Source: Butyrivibrio hungatei DSM 14810 (GTDB lineage Bacteria; Bacillota; Clostridia; Lachnospirales; Lachnospiraceae). From it: a stretch of 64,000 bases of DNA. The notes beneath the pieces are model-generated. The model was given only the letters and a program-made list of their open reading frames with translations. It was not told the DNA's origin and did not search any database. Positions 1 through 7,876 of the stretch are shown one piece after another. The position numbers were made by a program, and so were the translations under genes. Every line of letters begins with the position of its first letter. Within the stretch, counting starts at the first letter, position 1. The DNA lies in contig NZ_FRDH01000006.1 in NCBI RefSeq assembly GCF_900143205.1, positions 222,712 through 286,711 of the forward strand, given 5' to 3'.

Positions 1-148
1 CCACTACAGGAAATACATAAAACATAGTGAAAAGTATTGCGTATGGTGCAAGGAACAAATAGCACATCTTCCTGTTTTTGGCTTTCTTAACTGCTACTTG
101 AAAATTATGTTTTCGCAGTGTCAGATACTTCTGCAGATATTCCTTCAT
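1..148 (-). CDS. Sugar ABC transporter permease, N-terminal part
   Basis: The gene runs off the left edge. The ATG at 148 follows AGGAG with good spacing. The visible 49 residues have a basic N-terminus with several Lys/Arg, then a hydrophobic segment from about residue 31 (Leu-Ala-Pro-Tyr, then Phe-Pro), which is how MalF/UgpA-type sugar permeases begin. It lies 16 bp downstream of the long binding-protein gene on the same strand, so the two are probably cotranscribed parts of one importer for xylan- or glucan-derived oligosaccharides. The conserved EAA loop lies outside the window, so the family call rests on the N-terminus and context only. Confidence 0.6.
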   Translation of the reverse strand, partial: MKEYLQKYLTLRKHNFQVAVKKAKNRKMCYLFLAPYAILFTMFYVFPVV

Positions 149-164
149 TTCTAGTTTCTCCTAA

Positions 165-3080
165 TCAATCTACTGACATACCGAACTCAAGTCGTTTCTT
201 CTTGATCTCTTCATCTATAAAGATTGAATAATCAATAATGGTCTCTCTGGAATCAGTCTTATCTGTAAGAACTTTTCTGATTGCATTTGAGATGTGTCTT
301 CCTGTGAAATATCCACCAGGAACTTCTCTAATACCAACTGTCTGATCCCACTGTTCATCAAGAACTTCGATATCATCTGCACTCCATGAGAGATTCTTGA
401 ATGCATCTCTGTTTGCTGTTGCATATCTAGCAGATGAACCAAGGAGTGCTTCGATCTCACGACCAAATCTAACCTGAGTTTTTTCATTTGCCCACCACTT
501 CATGAATTCCCATGAAGCTTGCTTTAACTCTTCATCCTCAGTTGTGATCATCATAGTTGCACTTCCTGTTATGAAGTCTGAGCGATCAAGATATGTTTTT
601 CCGTTCTCATCTGTTCTGTATGTTCCAGGAATGAGAGTGAAGTCCCAAAGACCTCTGATCTCAGGTGCTGAAACCATGAGTGTGTTGTATGTTGAATAAG
701 CTGCTATACCTATTGGCATCTCTCCTGAACGGAATCTGCTGACGAAGTCATAGATTGTAGGAATGCCATAATCATTAAAGTATCTTACGTAATCATCGAA
801 GGCTTTGACGCCTGCTTCTGTGTTGACTGTAGTCTTGGTTCCTGCCTCGTTGTACATGTCACCGCCGTACTGATAAAGAAGTGAGAAGTACATTGAAAGG
901 TCAGGTACATTTGACATAACCTGTGTAGAAGCCGATGATGCACCGCTACTACCAGCCGCTGTAGGAATACCTATTGAAAGGCTGTTACCCTGAATTGTAG
1001 GAAGCATTTCGATGAGTTCCTGCCAGGTCTGTGGAACCTCAAGTCCAAGTTCTTCAAGTACGTCTTTTCTGTAGAACATTACGTTGAAGGTCTGTGTCTC
1101 TGGTATTCCGTAGATATGACCATCAAGGCTGTACTGCTCATAAGAGCTTGGTGAGTAGTGACTCATTACTTCTTCCCAGCCTTCAAACTGAGTGATATCC
1201 TCTGCTGCTCCTCTAAGTGCGTAGTTAACAGGTTTTTCTGCTGAAACTGAAAGAACTACGTTTGGTCCTCTGCCTGCAAGTACTGCATTAAGAAGTGCTG
1301 CCTGATCAACTATCTCTACGTTGACCTTTATTCCTGTTGATGTTGTAAACTCATCATCGATCATGGACTTAAGGATTGTTCCCTGGTCTCTACCGGTTAA
1401 TACCCAAACCTTGATTACCTTCTCTTCTGAGCCATCGTAAACATCACCAACTGAGTTATAGTCTACAAAGAATGATGCTACAAAGGATTTTACTTCGTGA
1501 CCGATCTTGCTAAATACAGTTGCTTTATCTTTCTTTGGATGAGCATCTGTTCCTGAAACTACTATGTAATCTACATCAAGTTTTGTTTCACTCATCTTGA
1601 GCTGTGCAGTACCAAGTGATGTGATGTTGTCCTTGAATGCAACGAACTCTGTTGTGATCTTCTGTGGCTTTTCGATAAATCTTTCAAGCTGCTGAGCGAT
1701 TGTCTGAGCTGTAGCAATGTTATCAGCCATCTGTCCTGAGTAAGCAACCATGTCATCAACGGTCTTGTATAATCTCTTTGACTCAAGGTCCATTGCTTTC
1801 ATGATCTCAGGATATGTTGTATCGATGTGATAATCTCTGTAAACATCTGGGCTTGCGCCAGTGTAAACAAGAATCTTTCTATATATCTGATTGAGTCTGT
1901 AAGTTGAATCCTGAATCTGTTCAAGGATTGGTCCAACACCTCCAAGAGTTGCCTCAAGTCTTACAGTATGAACACCCCTTGTAAGGTAGATATCATATGG
2001 AAGTTCAAGACTCTCCCAATCGTTTGAATATTCAAAAGAGATCTCTTCGAGCTCCTTGAATGGAATCTCGCCATCAATGTAAACGCTTCTATTTGAAACA
2101 GATCCTCTTGCGTAGTTCTGTCTGGCTTTTACCATGATGTTGTAATATCCATCCTCTGGAACTTCGATATCCCACTGGATCCACTGACCTGTTGATCTCC
2201 AGCTTTCTCCACCTACATAGTTGAGAACTGTGTGTGTAACACTATTTGGTGAAGTGGTAGGTGAGGATCTATCATACTTGGCATATAGGGAGGATTCAGA
2301 TCTTAAGGTAGAATCCTCACCCTGAACCACTTGCATGTAATTTCTGGCCTGCTCTGATGCAGGATCATGTTTATTAGCTGCAAGATACTCTTCATAAGTA
2401 GGTCTTTCTGTAACTCCTCTAAGCTCTACCTTTGAGAGGATCATAGGTTCATTGTCTGCTTCGAATGTAAGTGTGTTTTCACCTTTTTCAAAATAGAAAA
2501 CGTATGGCTCTGGGACAAATCCCATGTCGTCTCTAAAATATGCTGACTGGAAGTCGAAGTATTCAACCTGAACTGGTCGGATCTCGTTATCTCTGTTATC
2601 AGTTCTAACTTCTCCGCCATCCATCCACATTCTGGTGAATGAAATGTTTCTGGCATCTTCAAATGGAAGTTCTCCGTTAATGTATACGGTACGTTCTGCA
2701 GGAACTCCTCTTGATTCTGGAATGAAATACTCGATGTAGATCTGGTACATACCAGCCTTTGGCACGTCTACTGTCCATGTGATCTCAGAACCGGTCTCAG
2801 TAAAAATACCGTTATTTTCTTTACGAACAGTACCTTTTGATTCATATTCATCAATGTTTACTGCAATGTCACCTGAAGGTCTGTCTGCATCTGCATGTTC
2901 ATTAAGATATCCTGTATAAGCACCTACTCTTTCCATTCCTTCAACTTCAACAGTGAGATCTGTGCCTTCGTATTTCTCGTGGAAATCAGTTCTTTCTCTA
3001 TGTGAAAGAAGTACGCATATACCGGCGAAAACTACTAATACCCCAATAACTATTAAAACTTTTCGCAATGTCTTGTTCAT
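165..3080 (-). CDS. Membrane-anchored family 1 solute-binding protein with two N-terminal carbohydrate-binding-like modules
   Basis: The chosen ATG at 3080 follows AAAGGA; a TTG 39 bases earlier has no comparable site. The product is 971 residues, about twice a normal family 1 binding protein. Residues ~5-27 form a membrane anchor rather than a proper lipobox. Two similar beta-rich modules follow (~40-225 and ~250-415), each with a 'Val-Tyr-Ile-(Asn/Asp)-Gly-Glu' strand and a Trp-rich strand typical of CBM6/CBM35-like jelly rolls. After a helical linker, residues ~560-960 are a sugar-binding protein domain with family motifs such as 'Met-Phe-Tyr-Arg-Lys-Asp'. It should capture oligosaccharides for the adjacent permease, the extra modules perhaps holding it on polysaccharide. 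The gap to the upstream xylanase gene is 17 bp, so they share an operon. Confidence 0.8.
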   Translation of the reverse strand: MNKTLRKVLIVIGVLVVFAGICVLLSHRERTDFHEKYEGTDLTVEVEGMERVGAYTGYLNEHADADRPSGDIAVNIDEYESKGTVRKENNGIFTETGSEITWTVDVPKAGMYQIYIEYFIPESRGVPAERTVYINGELPFEDARNISFTRMWMDGGEVRTDNRDNEIRPVQVEYFDFQSAYFRDDMGFVPEPYVFYFEKGENTLTFEADNEPMILSKVELRGVTERPTYEEYLAANKHDPASEQARNYMQVVQGEDSTLRSESSLYAKYDRSSPTTSPNSVTHTVLNYVGGESWRSTGQWIQWDIEVPEDGYYNIMVKARQNYARGSVSNRSVYIDGEIPFKELEEISFEYSNDWESLELPYDIYLTRGVHTVRLEATLGGVGPILEQIQDSTYRLNQIYRKILVYTGASPDVYRDYHIDTTYPEIMKAMDLESKRLYKTVDDMVAYSGQMADNIATAQTIAQQLERFIEKPQKITTEFVAFKDNITSLGTAQLKMSETKLDVDYIVVSGTDAHPKKDKATVFSKIGHEVKSFVASFFVDYNSVGDVYDGSEEKVIKVWVLTGRDQGTILKSMIDDEFTTSTGIKVNVEIVDQAALLNAVLAGRGPNVVLSVSAEKPVNYALRGAAEDITQFEGWEEVMSHYSPSSYEQYSLDGHIYGIPETQTFNVMFYRKDVLEELGLEVPQTWQELIEMLPTIQGNSLSIGIPTAAGSSGASSASTQVMSNVPDLSMYFSLLYQYGGDMYNEAGTKTTVNTEAGVKAFDDYVRYFNDYGIPTIYDFVSRFRSGEMPIGIAAYSTYNTLMVSAPEIRGLWDFTLIPGTYRTDENGKTYLDRSDFITGSATMMITTEDEELKQASWEFMKWWANEKTQVRFGREIEALLGSSARYATANRDAFKNLSWSADDIEVLDEQWDQTVGIREVPGGYFTGRHISNAIRKVLTDKTDSRETIIDYSIFIDEEIKKKRLEFGMSVD

Positions 3081-3097
3081 GTTATATAGTCCTTTGT

Positions 3098-4498
3098 TTA
3101 TTCTTGTGCGAACACCCAAAATGCTGGCTTTGGTTCATACTTGCCATCAAATAATAGTGGGCACTGCTTTTGTTCTTTTTGACTTCCACCACCTACATTG
3201 GATCTGAACTGTAGCCATGAAAGTGTATCTATTGTTCCCCAGAAAGTAATTCCCGTAATGTTTACTCCTGAGTTCTGAGCTGACTGAAGTCCGTAGTACA
3301 TGAGGTTGTAAACCTTACGCTGCTCCTCATATTCTTTTTCCATAGCTTCTGGACTTCCGTCGTAGCCATCTGTTGCTCTAAGATCCCATTCGGTAATCTG
3401 TACATTTCCAACAACCTTGCCATAGGCCTTGGCTGATGCCTCAACCTCTGTATAGGAAGGGCCCTCCATACTGTAATGTCCCTGCATTCCCATTGCTGTG
3501 ATCCTGGTACCTTCGCCTTTTGGACCTTCAGCTGCTTTTACTTCTTCAAGGAGAGTGATGATTCCTGCTCTCTTTTTGGCATCGCATTCGTTGTAGTCGT
3601 TGTAGTAAAGCTCAAGATCATCTGGAGCATATTTGTTAGCGTACTTAAATGCGTTGATGATGAACTCTTCACTCTGATATACATGCCACCAGCTGGAGTT
3701 GCCGCCGTGTCTGTCTTCTAGAAGATCTTCATCAGGTCTTTCAGTATCTGTTCTATAGGTTCCTGTTGAATCAGATATTGCTTCGTTTACTACGTCCCAT
3801 CCATAGAAAAGATCTTTATATGGACTATTCTCTCCAGTAAAGTGAGTCAAGACTTCTCTTATGTACCACTCAAGTCTCTTGTCCATCTCTTCCTTGCTGA
3901 CATATGGCTTGGTCTTGTCATAATCTTCATGGAAGAACCACTCTGGAGTCTGTGAGTGCCAGAGGAGAACGTGTCCTCTTACTTCTATCTTTCTGTCTGG
4001 ATTTGCTTCGTTCCATTTGAGTATCTTATTAAGTATCTTTTCCGGATTACTATAATTAAGAACCGGAACCGTTATGGTCTCACCGTTAAGCTCTGCCTCT
4101 TTTGTACCAGGACAGGTACTTACGCTATAACCAAAGAGTGAATCAGGCTTTAATTCATTGCCAAGTGTCACTGCATTGAAATGTGTTGTAACAAGGTCCC
4201 ACAGCTTGGGATCCCAAGGTTCTTTACCTGTAATAGCACATCCAATCCTGCATCCCATTTTCTTGGGAACCACATCTCTAAGGGCTGGAATCTGCTCCTT
4301 ACTTTCTTCTGTATTCAATTCTTGCTTCTCCTGATTTTCTGGTTCTGAGCTAGAAACTGATGATGCGTCATCTGCGTTTGTCGCTGTCTCCGACGATGCA
4401 TTTACTGCCTCTGATCCAGCTGTTTCGCCGCATGCAGTAATAGAAATCGCCATGATCACCGCGCAGACATTCGCCAAAGATCTTCCCCATTTTTTCAT
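3098..4498 (-). CDS. Endo-1,4-beta-xylanase, glycoside hydrolase family 10, lipoprotein
   Basis: Hydrolyses internal beta-1,4 bonds of xylan at the cell surface. A lipobox ending Ile-Thr-Ala-Cys (Cys23) predicts a lipid anchor, followed by a Ser/Glu-rich linker to about residue 68. The GH10 barrel then shows 'Arg-Gly-His-Val-Leu-Leu-Trp-His', the acid/base in 'Asp-Val-Val-Asn-Glu' (Glu239) and the nucleophile in 'Ile-Thr-Glu-Trp-Asp' (Glu370). The 466-residue length suits one complete catalytic domain with no CBM. The ATG at 4498 is preceded by GGGGAGG; a TTG one codon upstream is the alternative. It is first in a leftward operon with the binding protein and permease, divergent from the AraC-type gene. 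Confidence 0.95.
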   Translation of the reverse strand: MKKWGRSLANVCAVIMAISITACGETAGSEAVNASSETATNADDASSVSSSEPENQEKQELNTEESKEQIPALRDVVPKKMGCRIGCAITGKEPWDPKLWDLVTTHFNAVTLGNELKPDSLFGYSVSTCPGTKEAELNGETITVPVLNYSNPEKILNKILKWNEANPDRKIEVRGHVLLWHSQTPEWFFHEDYDKTKPYVSKEEMDKRLEWYIREVLTHFTGENSPYKDLFYGWDVVNEAISDSTGTYRTDTERPDEDLLEDRHGGNSSWWHVYQSEEFIINAFKYANKYAPDDLELYYNDYNECDAKKRAGIITLLEEVKAAEGPKGEGTRITAMGMQGHYSMEGPSYTEVEASAKAYGKVVGNVQITEWDLRATDGYDGSPEAMEKEYEEQRKVYNLMYYGLQSAQNSGVNITGITFWGTIDTLSWLQFRSNVGGGSQKEQKQCPLLFDGKYEPKPAFWVFAQE

Positions 4499-4817
4499 CA
4501 ACTTAGCCTCCCCAATTAGTAATCAATTTTTGCTAATCATAATTCTAGTTGACAAGATATAGCATATAAGCTAGCAGAAAGATTTGCTTGTCATTTTTTG
4601 CAAAATGGCGTTCAGATATTGCTTTTTGACCGCAAAAAATGGTAGTGTTTTTTTGTGCATATTTAACAATAGACATGATGCTAATTGATTTTCTATTATC
4701 TATATTGAGCACTTTTTGATGATTGATAGCAATTTTTGAGAAGTTTTATTTACCAGATAATGATATGATTTGAGGGTAAATTCAATAAGACACTGATATT
4801 AGAAAGGTGTAACAACA
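4499..4817. promoter_or_regulatory. Divergent control region between xylanase and AraC-type regulator genes
   Basis: A 319-bp AT-rich gap with no ORF. It holds a perfect inverted repeat, CATTTT-TTGC-AAAATG at 4592-4607, and a related direct copy GCAAAAAATGG at 4632-4642, 31 bp after the GCAAAATGG at 4600-4608. Paired half-sites like these are plausible targets of the adjacent AraC-family protein. No convincing -35/-10 pair was found for either gene. The Shine-Dalgarno site for the regulator is AAAGGTG just before 4818. Confidence 0.4.
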
Positions 4818-5759
4818 ATGGTCAAAAAAGAAGACAATGTTAAGTTAGACTATTATCAGCAAAACACCGATTACAAAGCACGTGTAATGGTGAACAATAA
4901 CGAGAAATCTATTTTTCCAAAGGACTCATCTCTACGAATCTGGTACAATGAGCTGCCCTGTGACTATTCATCACACTGGCACAACGCTCTTGAGATTATC
5001 GCTCCTATTGAAAATTACTATGATGTAGAAATTGATGGTGACTACTATCACGTTGTTCCTGGCGAGATCATCATTATCCCGCCTCGCAGATCTCACAGCC
5101 TTCATGCGCCAAAAACAGGCTGCAGATATGTATGCCTTTTTGATATTGACTTTTTCTCATCACTTAGAGGATACTCCAGTCTTATCACCATGCTTCAGGA
5201 CTGCATTCATATCACTCCCGAGAGCCACGCACCGATCTTTTCCGAGATCAGCGATCTCTTTTCACAGATATGGAATGAATACTTCCAGAAGACTGAGTTC
5301 TATGAGTTTTCTATCTATTCCCATCTGTTCCAGATCATGACTATTCTCTCAAGGCATCGCCTCAGCAAGATCAACATCTTTACTGATAGCACGCCAGTTA
5401 AGAGACATGAGTATTTTGAAAAGCTTAACAACGCTATTGATTACATCGATCAGAATTACACCTACGATATAACTCTTGAGGATGTGGCTGCTTACAGCGG
5501 TTTCTCCAAGTTCCATTTCTCAAGGCTTTTCAAAGAATATATGAACTGTACTTTCTACGACTACCTTATCGGTCAGCGTATCAAGGCTACGGAGGTTCTC
5601 CTTACTAGAGATGATCTTTCTATTACTGATATCGCCCTCCAGTCCGGTTTTTCAAGTATCTCTACTTTTAACCGGACCTTCAAGCAAAAGAAAGGGTGTA
5701 CCCCTGGTGAGTACCGTTCTTTATTTTCTCAAGGACTGCACAAACAGCAACAAGGATAA
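4818..5759 (+). CDS. AraC-family transcriptional regulator with cupin sensor domain
   Basis: A 313-residue protein. Residues ~30-150 form a cupin-like N-terminal domain ('Ser-Ser-His-Trp-His-Asn-Ala-Leu-Glu', then 'Gly-Glu-Ile-Ile-Ile-Ile-Pro-Pro'), the usual ligand sensor of carbohydrate AraC regulators. Residues ~205-305 hold the two helix-turn-helix units, including 'Gly-Phe-Ser-Lys-Phe-His-Phe-Ser-Arg-Leu-Phe-Lys' and the closing 'Gly-Cys-Thr-Pro-Gly-Glu-Tyr-Arg'. It is divergent from the xylanase gene and converges with a GH43 gene 14 bp away, so it probably activates one or both in response to xylo-oligosaccharides. The inducer cannot be read from sequence. Confidence 0.93.
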   Translation: MVKKEDNVKLDYYQQNTDYKARVMVNNNEKSIFPKDSSLRIWYNELPCDYSSHWHNALEIIAPIENYYDVEIDGDYYHVVPGEIIIIPPRRSHSLHAPKTGCRYVCLFDIDFFSSLRGYSSLITMLQDCIHITPESHAPIFSEISDLFSQIWNEYFQKTEFYEFSIYSHLFQIMTILSRHRLSKINIFTDSTPVKRHEYFEKLNNAIDYIDQNYTYDITLEDVAAYSGFSKFHFSRLFKEYMNCTFYDYLIGQRIKATEVLLTRDDLSITDIALQSGFSSISTFNRTFKQKKGCTPGEYRSLFSQGLHKQQQG

Positions 5760-5773
5760 TGTAAAAGAACTGC

Positions 5774-7405
5774 TTATTTATTAAACTTCCATGAATGCAC
5801 ACTGTAGTTACTTCCTTCAAAGACGAAGTATACAGTGTGTTTTTCTGTTACAGGATTTTCAAACTCTGCTGTGACAGTTGTAAGTTCTTTGCCTGCGGCT
5901 GATACAGGAATTCTGCACACCGGCTCTGCTGATGGAAGATCAAGGCAGATGTTAATTGTGCCTTCTCCTGTGCCAAGGTACTCTACTTCGATGCTCTTTG
6001 CTCCCTCAGAGCCAAAGTTCACACCTTCAATGCTGGTCCATGAACCATCCTTGATGCCAGTCAGGATCATATCTCCTGAGCCGAATTTCTCGGCTTCTTC
6101 ACCAAACTGGGTTGTATCTATCTCTGCTTCGTTAGCCATGGTTACTGCTGGAATTGTCTGGTATGGATCAAAGTCTTTTACCTGAGGAACGCCGTTTCTG
6201 GTGCCAACGCTGGCAGCTGGCTCGCCTTCTTCATTGAATCTTATCTTATCAACATTAGTACTTCTGTATCCGTGAAGTATTCCCATCTTCTCTTCAAGGA
6301 TTCTGGAGTGGTATGCGATGTACCACTGACCTTCAAATTCAAACATGCAGTGATGGTTGTTACCGCCAAGGCCAAAGAATACTTCAGGGTTCTTGAGGAC
6401 TCCGTTTGCTGGCTCGAAAGGTCCCATAGGAGAATCTGATTTCATGGTCATGATCTCGCCATTAGAGAAGCCGAGCTCTTTTTCTGCTTCTGGAGTAACA
6501 TCGAAGTTTGTACAATATGAATAGTAATAGGTTCCGTTTATCTTGTTGATACCTGAATCTTCAAAGAGATACTGAACGTTCTCGATGGCGATTGGATCTC
6601 CGTCGAGGCTGATCATATCATCAGAGAGCTTTGCAACTCTTGCTGTTCCTGGATTTGAAGCCTTATCAGGTGAAGGAACTCCGCCTCCGAAATAAATGTA
6701 GGCTGATCCGTCATCGTCCATGAGAACTGCAGGATCAAAGAGCCATGTTACTTCTGCGCAGGTTGGAGTATCTCTTGAGATGAGTGGTCCATTTATAGGA
6801 TCTGTGAATGGTCCAGTTGGGCTATCTGCTGTGAGAACAGCGATGCCATTTCCGTTATTTGCAAAATATAAGAAGAACTTGTCTTTGCCATCAATGTTCT
6901 TGTAAGCTGCAGCTGGTGCCCATGAGTTTGCTCCCCAGCTTGCTGCGCCGTTCTTGCCTGCTGCGTATACTGTTCCATGATCTGTCCAGTTAACAAGATC
7001 ATCAGATGACACAACGTTTATGGTGTTGATATTTGAATAGGTGTTTTCTTTGGCTGTGCCATCTGCCTCGTATGATGGCTTATCACCTGTCATGTAGAGG
7101 TAGACTCTTCCGTTATAAACAAGAGCATATGGATCTGCGCCAAATCTCTGGAGCATTACCGGATTGTGCTCTGTTATCTGCTTGTAGCTTTTTTGAATCT
7201 CAACTGAATGTGTTGCTGACATATCTGTATCCCCCTCGGTTTGATCTGTTTCTGTCGCCGTTTCGGTTTGTGGAGCCTGCTGGTATTGAGTCTTATCTTG
7301 CTCTGATTGGCTTCTTGCCTTTTGATCTTGGCATCCCGCTAGAATTGTTAAGGCCGTTAATATGCTGAGTACTGCAATTGCTGGTTTTTTCTTGTTTTTG
7401 TACAT
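5774..7405 (-). CDS. Glycoside hydrolase family 43 lipoprotein with C-terminal CBM6-like domain
   Basis: Predicted surface beta-xylosidase or alpha-L-arabinofuranosidase acting on (arabino)xylan. A lipobox ends Leu-Ala-Gly-Cys (Cys25), followed by a Gln/Thr-rich linker to about residue 70. The five-blade GH43 domain (~78-400) shows the base in 'Gly-Ala-Asp-Pro-Tyr-Ala' (Asp91), the pKa-modulating Asp in 'Phe-Asp-Pro-Ala-Val' (Asp224), a probable acid in 'Phe-Glu-Asp-Ser-Gly' (Glu282) and a late 'Asn-Asn-His-His' motif. Residues ~410-543 look like a CBM6 jelly roll. The ATG at 7405 follows AAGGTGGGG. Activity on xylose versus arabinose side chains cannot be told from sequence. Confidence 0.92.
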   Translation of the reverse strand: MYKNKKKPAIAVLSILTALTILAGCQDQKARSQSEQDKTQYQQAPQTETATETDQTEGDTDMSATHSVEIQKSYKQITEHNPVMLQRFGADPYALVYNGRVYLYMTGDKPSYEADGTAKENTYSNINTINVVSSDDLVNWTDHGTVYAAGKNGAASWGANSWAPAAAYKNIDGKDKFFLYFANNGNGIAVLTADSPTGPFTDPINGPLISRDTPTCAEVTWLFDPAVLMDDDGSAYIYFGGGVPSPDKASNPGTARVAKLSDDMISLDGDPIAIENVQYLFEDSGINKINGTYYYSYCTNFDVTPEAEKELGFSNGEIMTMKSDSPMGPFEPANGVLKNPEVFFGLGGNNHHCMFEFEGQWYIAYHSRILEEKMGILHGYRSTNVDKIRFNEEGEPAASVGTRNGVPQVKDFDPYQTIPAVTMANEAEIDTTQFGEEAEKFGSGDMILTGIKDGSWTSIEGVNFGSEGAKSIEVEYLGTGEGTINICLDLPSAEPVCRIPVSAAGKELTTVTAEFENPVTEKHTVYFVFEGSNYSVHSWKFNK

Positions 7406-7473
7406 ATCGCTAACCCCACCTTGTTAATTCCATGTACAAGACTATACGGTATCGGAGCCTGGGGATTCCACTA

Positions 7474-7503
7474 AATAATTGCTAATTTCACGTCAATAAT
7501 TGC
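7474..7503 (-). promoter_or_regulatory. Two direct GCAATTATT repeats 21 bp apart upstream of the GH43 gene
   Basis: Read toward the gene, GCAATTATT occurs at 7503-7495 and 7482-7474, exactly two helical turns apart and about 70-100 bp upstream of the start codon. Direct repeats at 21 bp are the classic layout of AraC-family operators, and the regulator gene is adjacent. No separate proof of binding; a promoter was not assigned. Confidence 0.4.
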
Positions 7504-7575
7504 AAGTGGGGGGACGTGCGCAGGGCGTCCCGTTCAGCCTGGCATGCGTGCGGTTGTCTCGCGCGGCGCTTTGTG

Positions 7576-7765
7576 GCGTCCCGGCATGTCTTTTTAGCTA
7601 TTATCTTGTTTTGGCATGCCAATTTTCTTCAATTTCAAGATTTCCAGCATGCCTTTTTCAAGTTTTCAAATTTTCAGCATGCTTCCTTTTCTTTTTTCGA
7701 GAGTTTTTAGCATGCCTTTTCCCTCTTTTTTCTTGTTTATGCATGCTTCAGATTTCTTTTCCTAC
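7576..7765 (+). repeat. GCATGC-array element, left copy
   Basis: Part of the 471-bp gene-free stretch 7406-7876. GCATG cores start at 7584, 7614, 7647, 7677, 7710 and 7741 (spacings 30, 33, 30, 33, 31), with another at 7542 outside the shared part. Between the sites the + strand is nearly all pyrimidine. The whole ~185 bp is homologous, in inverted orientation, to 12237-12426: I count about 8 differences in the first 76 bp, then only the sites, spacer lengths and spacer composition are kept, and the end (TGCATG..TCAGATTT) matches again. Small ORFs across it are composition artefacts. The two copies bracket the esterase-GH43 and GH5 genes. Confidence 0.85.
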
Positions 7766-7876
7766 AACTTAGCAACCTTTAGAATAGATGTAGCAATAAT
7801 TGAATAGACCATTTTCCTCAAAAATTTTACTCTACGATAAGAGACTGTATTTTTTAACACAATGGGGTGAAAGATT

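Noticed and set aside
7500..7807. Three overlapping small plus-strand ORFs (60-90 codons)
   Set aside because: They lie across the pyrimidine-rich GCATGC element; composition is Phe/Ser/Leu-rich only because of the repeat, there are no ribosome sites, and frames are not kept in the inverted copy.
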